From the NCBI RefSeq assembly GCF_021729015.1, contig NZ_JAJQQZ010000001.1, forward strand, positions 1,178,001-1,242,000: DNA of 64,000 nucleotides, given 5' to 3'. The stretch is from Halobacterium rubrum (GTDB lineage: Archaea; Halobacteriota; Halobacteria; Halobacteriales; Halobacteriaceae). This document shows positions 26,114-34,546 of this stretch, one piece after another. Within the stretch, counting starts at the first letter, position 1. Each line of letters opens with the position of its first letter. The notes beneath the pieces were generated by a model. That model made no database searches, had not been told where the DNA came from, and was given only the letters and a program-made list of their open reading frames with translations. The translations under genes were made by a program, and so were the position numbers.

Positions 26114-27622
26114 TTAGAAGTCCCCGAGGCTCGCCTGCTCCTCGGCGGTCGGCCGGTCGCCCGATTCGTCGCCGTCGGGCCTCGGCCTGCCGCGCCGGGA
26201 GAGGCTCGCCCGCCGCCGAATCTCGGGGTCGTGCTCGATGACTTCCCGCGCGCGGTCGGCGAGGCGCGCGTAGTCCTCGCGCGCCTGCTCCCGGCGCGCC
26301 TCGAACTCGACGACCGGCCGCGGGTAGTCCTCGCCGATTCGGACGCCGCAGTCGTCTTGCACCGACAGCGGCGCCTTCTCGGGGCGAGCAAGGTGTTCGT
26401 CGGGGAGATCCCGCAGCTCGGGAACGTACTCGCGGACGAACTCGCCGTCGGGGTCGTTCTCCCGGATCTGCTTGCGGGGGTTGTACACCCGGACTGGGTG
26501 GACGCCGGTGAGGTTGCACTGGGTCTGCCACTGCGTGTAGTTGATGGCGGCGTCGGCGTCCACGAGGTGGCGGTAGAAGTGGTCGGCGCCCGGCTGCCAC
26601 CAGCACCGCAGCACGTAGTGGTAGAACGTCGCGCACATCGCCCGCATCCGGAAGTTCAGCCAGCCGGTCTCGCGGAGCGCTCGCATGCTCGCGTCCACGA
26701 GCGGGTATCCGGTGTGTCCCTCGCGCCACGCGGCCGCCAGCGCCTCGTCGTGCTCGGACCGGTACAGCCCCCGATAGACGGGGTTGACGGCCGTCTCCGT
26801 CCAGCCGGGCCAGTCAGCGAGCTTCTGGCTGTAATGGCGGTTCCAGTACAGCCGGCTCTCGAACATCGAGACCGCGCGGCCGTCGCCAGTCTCCCGTTTC
26901 ACGTACTGGTGGACCTGCCGGGGCGTCAGGCAGCCGAACGCGAGGTACGGCGACAGCCGGCTCGTGCGCTCCTCGGCCTCGGTGGGCGCCGAGATGCCGC
27001 CGGGGTAGTCCCCGATCGCGTCGGTGAACGCGCGGAGGCGCTGCCACGCCGCGGACTCGCCCCCGCGCTGTACGCCCGTCTTCTCGGGCTCGACGCCGTA
27101 CTCGGTTTCGACTGCGTCGACCGTCGCGGTGCGCTCGATGCGGTTCGCCGGCAGCTCGGTTGGGGCCTCACGGCGCTCGCGCTCGAAGTACACCTCGGCC
27201 TGCGCCTGCCAGTCGTAGTCGCCACGGCCGCGGTCGGTCCAGTCGACGCCGTCGTCGGCGAACACCTCGACGTCGTCCCGCTCGAACAGTCGGTCGTCGC
27301 GCTCGCGGCCGTACCGGCCGGTGACGCTCCGGTTCACGTACACGCAGTCGACGTCGAGGTCGTCGAGCACCGCTCCGGGGTCGCCGTGCCGGAGCACGAG
27401 CGAACTCCCGCGGTCCCGGTACCCGGCGTCCAGCGCGGCGATAGACTGGTGGACGAACCGCTTCCGGGCGTCACACGCCATCCCCGACTCGTAGAACTGG
27501 GGGTCGAAGATGAAGACGGGCTGCGGGTCGCCGTCGCGGGCCGCGGCCGCGAGCGCGGCGTTGTCCCGCACGCGGAAGTCGTCGCGGTGCCAGACGGCGA
27601 TTCGCGGCCCGTCGCCCATCAT
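26114..27622 (-). CDS. phr: Deoxyribodipyrimidine photolyase / cryptochrome family
   Basis: A 502-residue photolyase-family flavoprotein: an N-terminal photolyase domain for the antenna (AVWHRDDFRVRDNAALAAA) and the C-terminal FAD domain with RTSRLSPYLAFGCLTPRQVH, WLNFRMRAMCATFYHYVLR and the FAD/DNA site DADAAINYTQWQTQCNLTG. Light-driven repair of UV dimers is expected; it is upstream of the XPB helicase on the same strand, 39 bp apart, a DNA-repair pair. Start ATG 27622; ATG 27619 and GTG 27625 are adjacent alternatives. Confidence 0.93.
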   Translation of the reverse strand: MMGDGPRIAVWHRDDFRVRDNAALAAAARDGDPQPVFIFDPQFYESGMACDARKRFVHQSIAALDAGYRDRGSSLVLRHGDPGAVLDDLDVDCVYVNRSVTGRYGRERDDRLFERDDVEVFADDGVDWTDRGRGDYDWQAQAEVYFERERREAPTELPANRIERTATVDAVETEYGVEPEKTGVQRGGESAAWQRLRAFTDAIGDYPGGISAPTEAEERTSRLSPYLAFGCLTPRQVHQYVKRETGDGRAVSMFESRLYWNRHYSQKLADWPGWTETAVNPVYRGLYRSEHDEALAAAWREGHTGYPLVDASMRALRETGWLNFRMRAMCATFYHYVLRCWWQPGADHFYRHLVDADAAINYTQWQTQCNLTGVHPVRVYNPRKQIRENDPDGEFVREYVPELRDLPDEHLARPEKAPLSVQDDCGVRIGEDYPRPVVEFEARREQAREDYARLADRAREVIEHDPEIRRRASLSRRGRPRPDGDESGDRPTAEEQASLGDF

Positions 27623-27668
27623 CACGGCGTTGGGACGGACGCGCCGTAACTGTTGGGCCGCCGGGAAC

Positions 27669-27675
27669 TATTTTG
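27669..27675 (+). promoter_or_regulatory. TATA box for the small zinc-ribbon gene
   Basis: CTATTTT is about 28 bases before ATG 27700 in an otherwise GC-rich sequence, a good leaderless promoter, and supports the reality of the 47-codon gene. Confidence 0.6.
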
Positions 27676-27699
27676 GTGGTGCGCACGGTACCCACTCGT

Positions 27700-27843
27700 A
27701 TGTCAGCCGCGACCCAGCTCCGGTGCCACGAGTGTGGACGCACAGCCCCGCGAGACGACTGGGACTCGGCGACCCACCCGACGCTCGGCGACATGACGCA
27801 GTGTCCGGGCTGCGGGTCGACGAACGTACAGGGCGATCGGTAG
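27700..27843 (+). CDS. Small rubredoxin-like zinc-ribbon protein
   Basis: A 47-residue protein with two CxxC knuckles: CHEC at residues 9-12 and CPGC at 35-38, spaced as in haloarchaeal zinc ribbons and rubredoxin-like proteins. It begins MSAATQLRCHECGRTAPR and ends in GSTNVQGDR. A leaderless promoter is 28 bases upstream. Such micro zinc-finger proteins are very common in haloarchaea and act in regulation or as structural zinc domains; the exact role is unknown. Divergent from the photolyase, convergent with msrB. Confidence 0.8.
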   Translation: MSAATQLRCHECGRTAPRDDWDSATHPTLGDMTQCPGCGSTNVQGDR

Positions 27844-27863
27844 GCAGCGACAGAACGACGGTA

Positions 27864-28262
27864 CTACTCCTCGTCCGGCTCGAAGTCCAAGGCGACGGAG
27901 TTGATACAGAACCGTTCGCCGGTCGGCTCGGGGCCGTCCTGGAAGACGTGGCCGAGGTGGCCGCCACACTCGGCACACACCACTTCGGTGCGTTCCATGC
28001 CGTTGCTGTGGTCTGGGCGTCGCTCGACGGTGCCCTCGTCGGCGGCGTCCCAGAAGCTCGGCCAGCCGCAGTGCGCGTCGAACTTCGTCTCACCGGAGAA
28101 CAGTTCGGTGCCGCAGCCGACACACGAGTACGTCCCGTCCTCGTCGCGGTCGACGTGCTCGCCCGAGTACGGGCGCTCGGTGCCCTGCTCGCGCAGCACG
28201 CGGTACTGTTCGTCGGTGAGCGTCTCGCGCCAGTCGAGTTCGCCGTCGGGGGCGTCGGCCAT
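27864..28262 (-). CDS. msrB: Peptide-methionine (R)-S-oxide reductase MsrB
   Basis: A 132-residue MsrB. Zinc-binding CxxC pairs are CVGC and CAEC; HCGWPSFWDAA is the substrate-binding block; the catalytic Cys is in GERFCINSVALDF near the C terminus. It repairs R-methionine sulfoxide in proteins. The matching msrA is 20 kb away (47685). It follows the esterase gene by 30 bp on the same strand. Confidence 0.96.
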   Translation of the reverse strand: MADAPDGELDWRETLTDEQYRVLREQGTERPYSGEHVDRDEDGTYSCVGCGTELFSGETKFDAHCGWPSFWDAADEGTVERRPDHSNGMERTEVVCAECGGHLGHVFQDGPEPTGERFCINSVALDFEPDEE

Positions 28263-28292
28263 GCGGGAGAAAGGGGCCGATTGCAGGTAAAC

Positions 28293-28931
28293 TTAGAGGT
28301 CGCCCACCATCTCGGCCGCGAACTCGAGTTCGTCCTCGTTGACACCGTGGCCCATTCCCTCGTAGATGCGTTCGGTGACGTCGGCGCCCATCGACTCGAA
28401 GACGTCCCGGGTGTCGTGGACGCGCTCCTCGGGGATGTGTGGGTCGCGGTCGCTGCAGCCCATGAAGACCGGGGTGCCGTCGAGGTCGCCGTCGTGGTCC
28501 CACGTGGTGCCCTCGGGGCCGTGGAGACCGCCGGAGAACACGACGAGCCCGCCGTAGCGGGCGGGGTTGCGCGCGACGAACTCGCTGGCGAGACACGCGC
28601 CCTGCGAGAAGCCAAGCAGGAGCACGCGCTCGCGGGGGACGTGGTCGGTGACGTCGTCGAGAACGTCGCCGACGAGCGCGAGCGCCGACGAGAAGTGGGG
28701 CTCGTTCTCCGTGGTGGGTTCGAGGAACGACTGGGGGTACCAGGTCGCGCGGGCGGCCTGCGGCGCGACGAACGCGGTGTCCTCGCTGGGGAGGTCCTCG
28801 GCGATCTGGAGCATGCCGGTGGCGCGGGCGCCCCGGCCGTGGAGGAGGACGATGGCGCGCTCGGCGTCTTCGAGCGGTGTGCCCCGGTGTTCGACTGGCT
28901 GTCCGGCGTGGGGGTCTGCGTCGGCTGCCAT
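28293..28931 (-). CDS. Carboxylesterase/phospholipase-type alpha/beta hydrolase
   Basis: A 212-residue serine hydrolase of the carboxylesterase/acyl-protein thioesterase family. AIVLLHGRGARATGML is the oxyanion strand-loop, LLLGFSQGACLASEFVA holds the nucleophile Ser, and CSDRDPHIP with YEGMGHGVNEDE supply the Asp and His. A cytoplasmic esterase; the acyl substrate is unknown. It is divergent from the HxlR regulator, which may control it. Confidence 0.9.
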   Translation of the reverse strand: MAADADPHAGQPVEHRGTPLEDAERAIVLLHGRGARATGMLQIAEDLPSEDTAFVAPQAARATWYPQSFLEPTTENEPHFSSALALVGDVLDDVTDHVPRERVLLLGFSQGACLASEFVARNPARYGGLVVFSGGLHGPEGTTWDHDGDLDGTPVFMGCSDRDPHIPEERVHDTRDVFESMGADVTERIYEGMGHGVNEDELEFAAEMVGDL

Positions 28932-29111
28932 GCTCCCGCGTAGGTACTGGTGACGGATACGTCTCGGCTAACCGACGGGCCACCGGGTGGCGTCCACGTC
29001 ACCGACGACGGGTGGGCCCGGTGACCCGGTGAACCCACGCGACATCAAGTGTCGGAGTGACACCAGATACGTCCCGGAACCACTATGCGGCTGGGTGCGC
29101 TACGACGGAGC
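28932..29111. promoter_or_regulatory. Divergent control region, esterase / HxlR regulator
   Basis: About 180 bases. GTGTC and GACAC (29049-29063) form a perfect 5-bp inverted repeat around five bases, about 49 bases before the regulator start, a candidate HxlR operator. The region also carries GC-rich direct and inverted pieces (GGGTGGGCCCGGTGACCCGG at 29009-29028). No clear TATA was seen. Confidence 0.4.
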
Positions 29112-29486
29112 ATGACCGACGAGGACGACCGCTACAGCGAGGAGGCCTGCTACGTCATCGACTCCCTCGAGCAGATCGGCAGCCAGTGGCGGCTCATCGT
29201 GCTCCACGACCTCCAGGAGGGCGAGAAGCGCTTCAACGAACTGAAGCGCTCGACGGACGCCAGTTCCCGCACACTGTCCCGCGTGCTCGACGACCTCCAG
29301 GAGCTCGGATTCGTGAACCGGCGCCTCGAGGAGGAGTCCCCGGTCGCGACCTACTACTCGCTGACGGCGAAAGGCGAGTCGCTGTTCCCCGTCTTCGACG
29401 CCATCGAGGGCTGGGCCGACGAGTGGCTCGCCGGGGAAGAGGAGGAAGACGGGGTCGAGGCTGTCGGCTCGCTGGCCGACAGCTGA
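29112..29486 (+). CDS. HxlR-family winged-helix regulator
   Basis: A 124-residue HxlR-type regulator: CYVIDSLEQIGSQWRLIVLHDL is the family opening with its near-N-terminal Cys, RFNELKRSTDASSRTLSRVLDDLQELGFV is the recognition helix and wing, and ATYYSLTAKGESLFPVFDAI the C-terminal dimer helix. HxlR proteins often sense aldehydes, quinones or redox state through the Cys. ATG 29112 is preferred; ATG 29085 adds nine basic residues. Likely target: the divergent esterase-msrB pair. Confidence 0.9.
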   Translation: MTDEDDRYSEEACYVIDSLEQIGSQWRLIVLHDLQEGEKRFNELKRSTDASSRTLSRVLDDLQELGFVNRRLEEESPVATYYSLTAKGESLFPVFDAIEGWADEWLAGEEEEDGVEAVGSLADS

Positions 29487-29512
29487 CACCAGCGCCACGC
29501 ACCCACCCCTGC

Positions 29513-29623
29513 GGAGTGAAAGTGGAGCGGCCGGCCTCGTCGCCCAATTCTGCAGATACCTGGACTCCAGCGTGTGCTAGCATCCGTCTAGGTCCGGCAG
29601 TGGAGTGGCTTCACTTTCACTCC
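29513..29623. repeat. 12-bp perfect inverted repeats flanking a 87-bp spacer
   Basis: GGAGTGAAAGTG (29513-29524) and its exact complement CACTTTCACTCC (29612-29623) bracket an 87-base spacer between the HxlR regulator and the next gene. Just inside and overlapping the right arm, GGTCCGG (29591-29597) pairs with CCGGACC (29623-29629). No gene is visible in it. It might be a small palindromic mobile repeat, a structured RNA or a bidirectional terminator. Confidence 0.5.
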
Positions 29624-29665
29624 CGGACCGGCAGGGCTTAGGGCGCCGCAGCCAAGCATCGGTCA

Positions 29666-30061
29666 ATGAGCGGGTACGGCGACCTCCCCGAGGACTGGCA
29701 GGTGTGGACGGAGGACCCCGACGGTGGCGACATCGTCGTCTTCCGGCCGGACGTCTTCGACAGCCACGAGTACCCCGCGCCCTGTCTCCCCACGATTCAG
29801 GTCGCACAGCGACCGCCCTCCCGGCGCAAGCGACGCGGCGGCTCGGACCCGGACGGCTGGTGGGTGTCGCTCGCGCTCGAACCCCAGGTCCGCGTGAAAG
29901 ACGCCGACGCCAGCTACGACTCCCGGACGGCCGCCGTCGAGGGCGCAGTCGCGCTCGCAAAACGATTCGACGCCGGTGACGTCGACTACCGGGCAGCCTA
30001 CCAGATTCCCCGCGACGACTACCTCGACCGGCTCGACGAACTCACGGGGCGGGAGGCTTAA
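29666..30061 (+). CDS. Conserved haloarchaeal protein of unknown function (DUF5820-like)
   Basis: A 131-residue soluble protein. Recognisable features are the opening LPEDWQVWTEDPDGGDIVVFRP, a basic loop RRKRRGG in the middle, and a C-terminal helix pair ending QIPRDDYLDRLDEL. It resembles a haloarchaea-specific family (I believe DUF5820), function unknown. It is 25 bp upstream of the UPF0179 gene on the same strand and could be cotranscribed. Confidence 0.72.
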   Translation: MSGYGDLPEDWQVWTEDPDGGDIVVFRPDVFDSHEYPAPCLPTIQVAQRPPSRRKRRGGSDPDGWWVSLALEPQVRVKDADASYDSRTAAVEGAVALAKRFDAGDVDYRAAYQIPRDDYLDRLDELTGREA

Positions 30062-30086
30062 CCACGCGGGCCATCAACCCTCGTCT

Positions 30087-30536
30087 ATGCCGATTACGCT
30101 GCTCGGGCCACGGCTCGCCGACCCGGGCACCGAGTTCGTCTATCGCGGCGAGTCCGACGCCTGCGAGGGGTGCCCGTACCGCCAGCAGTGTCTCAACCTC
30201 ACGGAGGGCGTCCGCTACGAGGTCACCGACGTCCGCGAGGGCGGGCAGATGCTGGACTGTGCGGTCCACGACGAGGGCGTCGTCGCGGTCGAAGTCGAAC
30301 CGTCCTCGGTCCCGGCGAACGTCCCCTCGAAGGGCGCCTACGCCGGCAGCAAGGGGAAGCTCGCGGGGCCGTGCCCACACACCGACTGTCCGAGCCACGA
30401 GTTCTGCGAACCCGCCGGCGCGGAGTTCGACGAGGAGTACCAGATAACGGAGATCGTCGGCGACCCGCCCCACGACTACTGCGCGCTGGACAGGGAGCTG
30501 ACGCTCGTTGAGTTCGCGCCGTCCTCCGAGGACTGA
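30087..30536 (+). CDS. UPF0179 family cysteine-rich protein
   Basis: A 149-residue protein matching UPF0179: it opens ITLLGPRLADPGTEFVYRGE, then CEGCPYRQQCLNL, with later cysteines in CPHTDCPSHEFCEPAG and DYCALD. The conserved cysteines suggest an Fe-S cluster or zinc, but the role is unknown. ATG 30087 matches the family start. Its last 61 bases overlap the end of the convergent aspartoacylase-like gene. Confidence 0.92.
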   Translation: MPITLLGPRLADPGTEFVYRGESDACEGCPYRQQCLNLTEGVRYEVTDVREGGQMLDCAVHDEGVVAVEVEPSSVPANVPSKGAYAGSKGKLAGPCPHTDCPSHEFCEPAGAEFDEEYQITEIVGDPPHDYCALDRELTLVEFAPSSED

Positions 30537-31321
30537 AGGACGCCCGCCGGCTCTCCCCGGTAGCCGAACTGGTGGGCGTAGCCGTACGGCGACAGCAACA
30601 CCGGCCAGAACGCCTCGTCGGCGACCAGCGGCTCGCCGTCGGCGGCCGCGTACGTGTCGCCCTCCGTGACTTCCTGGAAGTTCTCGGCGAACACCTCGTA
30701 CGTCTCCGCCGGGGGCTTCTGAATCGACTCCCCCATCTCGAAGACGGGGACTTCGCGGCCCGGGGCCGGCTCGTCGCTGTCCGCGAGCACGCCGGTCGCG
30801 GCGAGGAACTCCCGGACCAGTTCGACGGCGTTCTCCGCGGCCGTCTCGGAGCCCTGCAGCCCTGCCTCGACCTCGAGGATGTCGGCCTCCGTCGCGAACA
30901 GCCGTCCGGCGCCGAAGTCGCCAGTGTCGACGAGCGCGTCGACCGACAGCGCCGGCACCAGCGCCGGCACGGGGGCGTCTACGCCGCTGGAGATGGCGAA
31001 CGGGGCGGCGTGGGACTGCGTCGAGTGCACGGCCAGCACCGTACACCCCCGGATTTCGTCGGCCATCCGCTCGGCGAGCACGCGCTCGTGGGCGTCCTCG
31101 GGGACGTCCTCACCGAACGACCGGTTCAGGTCCGCGTCGACGTACCGGACCCCCGCGTCCAGCGCTCGCTCGTTCGCGACGACGAGCTTGACTGGTTCGC
31201 GGACCGCCGGCGCGTCGGCGAGCAGGCGTTCGACGGCGTGGACGCCGCACGGCTCGTCGCCGTGGATGGCTGCCACCACTGCCACAGAGGGGTCGCCGTC
31301 GCCTAGCTGCTCGACTCGCAT
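30476..31321 (-). CDS. Succinylglutamate desuccinylase/aspartoacylase-family zinc hydrolase
   Basis: A 281-residue zinc carboxypeptidase-fold protein: zinc ligands in AIHGDEPCG (His, Glu) and in VLAVHSTQS (His), with the substrate-binding DADLNRSFGED between. Members remove acyl groups from amino acids such as N-acetylaspartate or succinylglutamate. A C-terminal barrel domain follows. ATG 31321 matches the typical short N terminus. The last 20 or so codons run antisense through the end of the UPF0179 gene, a 61-bp tail-to-tail overlap. Confidence 0.88.
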   Translation of the reverse strand: MRVEQLGDGDPSVAVVAAIHGDEPCGVHAVERLLADAPAVREPVKLVVANERALDAGVRYVDADLNRSFGEDVPEDAHERVLAERMADEIRGCTVLAVHSTQSHAAPFAISSGVDAPVPALVPALSVDALVDTGDFGAGRLFATEADILEVEAGLQGSETAAENAVELVREFLAATGVLADSDEPAPGREVPVFEMGESIQKPPAETYEVFAENFQEVTEGDTYAAADGEPLVADEAFWPVLLSPYGYAHQFGYRGEPAGVLQSSEDGANSTSVSSLSSAQ

Positions 31322-31457
31322 GTGGTACTCGTAGCGGAGCGGCGTTGAAAGGGGTTGTCGTTGCGGCCAACCGTCGGGGTCTGGCACCGCTGGCCGTCGC
31401 TGTGTGGCGGCTCGGGGTGGCCGACGGGATTAGGTGGCCGGCGCCAGTACGGTAGGT

Positions 31458-31940
31458 ATGGACGACCACACCCGCGACCCGGGCGTCGCGCCGCCGCTCG
31501 GGAATCCGACCGGCTGGCGCGCCGACCGCCGGGTGTGGGAGCACGCGACGCTCCGGAAGGCCGTCGAGCACGGCGTCCGCCTGTTCAACAGCGGCGAGTA
31601 CCACGAGTCCCACGACTGCTTCGAGGTGGAGTGGTACAACTACGGCTCCGGCACGACCGAGTCGGCGTTCCTCCACGGGATGGTGCAGGTGGCGGCCGGC
31701 GCGTACAAGCACTACGACTTCGAGAACGACGACGGCATGCGCAGCCTCTTCGAGACGGCGCTCCAGTACCTCGACGGCGTCCCCGGGGACTACTACGGCG
31801 TCGACGTCGACGACGTCCGGACGCAGCTCCGGGCGGCACTCGACGACCCGGACGCCCTCGATGACTGGGGTATCACTGTCGACGACGCCGAGCCGACTGC
31901 GTACCCGGCGGACTACGAATACGCGGAGACGCTGGACTAG
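31458..31940 (+). CDS. DUF309 domain protein
   Basis: A 160-residue helical protein with the DUF309 signature [18 protein letters not shown] at about residues 49-66, followed by [17 protein letters not shown]. The conserved His and Glu pattern (HE..D.FE..W) suggests a metal site; function is unknown, though related domains occur next to nucleic-acid or metal genes. Start ATG 31458 removes a less likely eight-residue extension. Confidence 0.85.
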   Translation: MDDHTRDPGVAPPLGNPTGWRADRRVWEHATLRKAVEHGVRLFNSGEYHESHDCFEVEWYNYGSGTTESAFLHGMVQVAAGAYKHYDFENDDGMRSLFETALQYLDGVPGDYYGVDVDDVRTQLRAALDDPDALDDWGITVDDAEPTAYPADYEYAETLD

Positions 31941-31954
31941 CAGCCAGCCACCAG

Positions 31955-31962
31955 CATTTTTA
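31955..31962 (+). promoter_or_regulatory. TATA box for the small membrane protein gene
   Basis: TTTTTATG lies about 30 bases before the GTG at 31991, supporting a leaderless transcript and the GTG start. Confidence 0.55.
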
Positions 31963-31990
31963 TGCGGAGACCGAGACACCCTGAACTATC

Positions 31991-32395
31991 GTGATCGATA
32001 CTGCATTCGTCCCCCTCCAGTCCGGCAGCGGCGCCGGAGGCGGGCTGGCACTGCTGGTGGGGCTGGCGCTGACTGTCGCTATCGTTGCGGGCTACTGGAA
32101 GGCCCTCGAGAAGGCTGGCGAGCCCGGGTGGGCGGCCATCATCCCCGTGTACAACCTCTGGGTGCTGGTCAGAGCGAGCGGGAACTCCTGGCTGTGGTTC
32201 GTCGCGTGTCTCGTTCCGGTCGTGAACCTCGTCGCGACGGCGAAGGTGTTCGTGAACTTCGCCGGCCAGTTCGGTCAGGGGCTGGTGTTCGGGCTCGCGA
32301 CCTGGCTGCTGCCGTTCGTGATGATGCCGCTGCTGGGCTTCGGCGACTACCAGTACGGCGGCACCGCCGTCGGCGGCCGGTCGCCCGCGGTCTGA
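31991..32395 (+). CDS. DUF5684-type small membrane protein
   Basis: A 134-residue protein with three to four hydrophobic helices. The block GEPGWAAIIPVYNLWVLVR followed by a Trp-rich helix is the hallmark of the DUF5684 family, sometimes fused to signal peptidases in bacteria. Role unknown; it may help membrane protein processing. Start is GTG 31991 because of the upstream TATA box. Confidence 0.8.
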   Translation: MIDTAFVPLQSGSGAGGGLALLVGLALTVAIVAGYWKALEKAGEPGWAAIIPVYNLWVLVRASGNSWLWFVACLVPVVNLVATAKVFVNFAGQFGQGLVFGLATWLLPFVMMPLLGFGDYQYGGTAVGGRSPAV

Positions 32396-32444
32396 GACAC
32401 CGGCATCCCAACCACTTTCGTTCGCGGCGCGCGTTCCTCCGGCA

Positions 32445-33590
32445 ATGCGAATCACCGACTACGAGCTGTTCCACGCGCCGCCGCGCTGGCTGTTCTTGAA
32501 AGTGGAGACCAGCGACGGCACCGTGGGCTGGGGGGAGCCCGTCGTGGAGGGGCGGGCGCGAACCGTCGCGACAGCGGTCGAGGAGCTGTTCGAGAACTAC
32601 CTCCTCGGCGAGGACCCGTCCCGCATCGAGGACCACTGGCAGGCGATGTATCGGGGCGGCTTCTACCGGGGCGGCCCGGTCCTGATGTCGGCCATCGCGG
32701 GCGTCGACCAGGCGCTCTGGGACATCAAGGGCAAGCAGTTCGACGCGCCCGTCTACGAGCTCCTGGGTGGCCCGGTCCGAGACCGCATCCGGGTCTACCA
32801 GTGGGTGGGCGGCGACCGGCCCGACGACGTGGCGGACGCCGCCGCCGAGAAGGTCGACGCGGGGTTCACGGCGCTGAAGATGAACGCCGTTCCCGAGACG
32901 AAGCGTGTCGACTCGCCGGCGGCCGTCGACGCTGCGGCCGACCGGCTGGCCGCGGTTCGGGAAGCGGTCGGCGACGACGTGGACGTGGGCGTGGACTTCC
33001 ACGGGCGCGTGACGAAGCCGATGGCGAAACGCCTCGTCGCCGCCCTCGAGCCCCACGACCCGTTCTTCGTGGAGGAGCCGGTACTCCCCGAGCACAACGA
33101 CGCGCTTCCCGAAATCGCGTCGCACACGACGACGCCCATCGCGACGGGGGAACGCATGTACTCGCGGTGGGACTTCAAGGAGGTCTTCGAGGACGGCAGC
33201 GTGGACGTGATTCAGCCGGACCTCTCGCACGCCGGCGGCATCACCGAGGTGCAGAAGATCGCCGCGATGGCCGAGGCCTACGACGTGGCGCTGGCCCCAC
33301 ACTGTCCGCTCGGACCGGTGGCACTCGCGGCCTGCGTGCAGGTCGACGCCGTCGCGCCGAACGCCCTCATCCAGGAACAGAGCCTCGACATCCACTACAA
33401 CGAGACCAGCGACGTGCTGGACTACCTCGAGGACCCGTCGGTCTTCGATTACGAGGACGGCCACGTCGACCTCCCCGAGGGGCCGGGGCTGGGCGTCGAG
33501 GTCGACGAGGACGCGCTGGCGGCCGCCGAGGACCCCGACTGGCACAACCCCGTCTGGCGCCACGAGGACGGAGGTGTCGCAGAGTGGTAG
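32445..33590 (+). CDS. dgoD: D-galactonate dehydratase (enolase superfamily)
   Basis: A 381-residue enolase-superfamily enzyme that agrees closely with E. coli DgoD through its whole length: PPRWLFLKVETSDGTVGWGE, YRGGFYRGGPVLMSAIAG, DFHGRVTKPMAKRL (metal/His region), FFVEEPVLPEH, IQPDLSHAGGITEVQKIA, APHCPLGPVALAAC (catalytic His) and the end NPVWRHEDGGVAEW. It turns D-galactonate into 2-keto-3-deoxygalactonate in the DeLey-Doudoroff pathway. It overlaps the next SDR gene by 7 bp. KDGal kinase and aldolase are not in the window. Confidence 0.95.
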   Translation: MRITDYELFHAPPRWLFLKVETSDGTVGWGEPVVEGRARTVATAVEELFENYLLGEDPSRIEDHWQAMYRGGFYRGGPVLMSAIAGVDQALWDIKGKQFDAPVYELLGGPVRDRIRVYQWVGGDRPDDVADAAAEKVDAGFTALKMNAVPETKRVDSPAAVDAAADRLAAVREAVGDDVDVGVDFHGRVTKPMAKRLVAALEPHDPFFVEEPVLPEHNDALPEIASHTTTPIATGERMYSRWDFKEVFEDGSVDVIQPDLSHAGGITEVQKIAAMAEAYDVALAPHCPLGPVALAACVQVDAVAPNALIQEQSLDIHYNETSDVLDYLEDPSVFDYEDGHVDLPEGPGLGVEVDEDALAAAEDPDWHNPVWRHEDGGVAEW

Positions 33591-34411
33591 CCGCCGACGC
33601 CGGCAGCGACGACGAGTCGGTGGACGCGCGGCGCTTCGCGGGGCAGACGGCGCTCGTGACCGGGTCCACCCGGGGTATCGGTGCGGGGACGGCCCGGCGG
33701 CTGGCCGCGGAAGGCGCCGACGTGGTCGTGACCGGTCGCACCGTCGAGGACGGCGAGGCGGTGGCCGCCCGGATCAGCGAGCAGACGGCCGGGGAGGCGC
33801 ACTTCGTGCGAGCGGATATGCGGGACCCCGACGCGATCGAGGCGCTGGTCGAGGCGACCGTCGAGCGGTTCGGCGGGCTGGACGTGCTCGTGAACAGCGC
33901 GGGCGTCCAGACGGAGACGGCGGCCGACGACGCGACGATGGCCGACTGGGCGTTCGTGCTGGAGACGGACTTCCGGTCGTACTGGCTGACGACGAAACAC
34001 GCCGTCGGCGCGATGGACGACGGCGGCGCCGTGGTGAACGTCTCCTCGAATCACGCGCGCCAGACGATGCCCGAGCACTTCCCGTACAACGCGGTGAAGG
34101 CGGGCATCGACGGGATGACGCGGGCGATGGCGCTGGACTTCGGGCCGGGGATTCGCGTGAACACGGTGAACCCGGGGTGGGTCGCCGTCGAGCGCACGGA
34201 GTCGGGGATGGACGACGACTACCGGTCACACCTCGAGTCCATCCACCCGGTCGGCCGGCTGGGCGAGCCGTCGGACGTGGCGGCGGCCGTCGCGTTCCTC
34301 GCGAGCGACGAGGCCGGCTTCGTGACGGGCGCGTCCCTGCTCGTGGACGGCGGTCGGTCGGCGGTGATGCAGGACGACACCCTGCCCGACTACCGGGACC
34401 GCCGGGAGTGA
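33584..34411 (+). CDS. Short-chain dehydrogenase/reductase, probably sugar-linked
   Basis: A 275-residue SDR. It has the nucleotide motif TGSTRGIGAGTA, NSAGVQT, the catalytic Ser region VNVSSNHARQT, and YNAVKAG (Tyr-x3-Lys), plus the C-terminal FVTGASLLVDGG. GTG 33584 is preceded by GGAGGTG eight bases upstream and overlaps the dgoD stop, so it is translationally coupled to dgoD. By context it may oxidise galactose or a related sugar to feed DgoD, or act on a keto-deoxy sugar; this is inference. Confidence 0.88.
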   Translation: MVAADAGSDDESVDARRFAGQTALVTGSTRGIGAGTARRLAAEGADVVVTGRTVEDGEAVAARISEQTAGEAHFVRADMRDPDAIEALVEATVERFGGLDVLVNSAGVQTETAADDATMADWAFVLETDFRSYWLTTKHAVGAMDDGGAVVNVSSNHARQTMPEHFPYNAVKAGIDGMTRAMALDFGPGIRVNTVNPGWVAVERTESGMDDDYRSHLESIHPVGRLGEPSDVAAAVAFLASDEAGFVTGASLLVDGGRSAVMQDDTLPDYRDRRE

Positions 34412-34546
34412 GGGCCGGGGCGCCGTTACGGCGGTGTCCGCAGTGGCTGCTCGTTCCGGAGTGCTTATGTGAACGAGCGTGTGAGTAGGCCGTGAAAACA
34501 CGACTGTCAGTATGAATCTACCAACACAATCTCCCGGGTGGTGGCC

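Noticed and set aside
24279..26729. An 816-residue arginine-rich frame on the minus strand across the helicase and photolyase genes
   Set aside because: It is out of frame with both recognised genes and has typical shadow composition.
29057..29641. A 194-residue frame overlapping the HxlR regulator on the same strand
   Set aside because: The HxlR frame has the full winged-helix motif; the alternative is Arg/Gly-rich shadow sequence.
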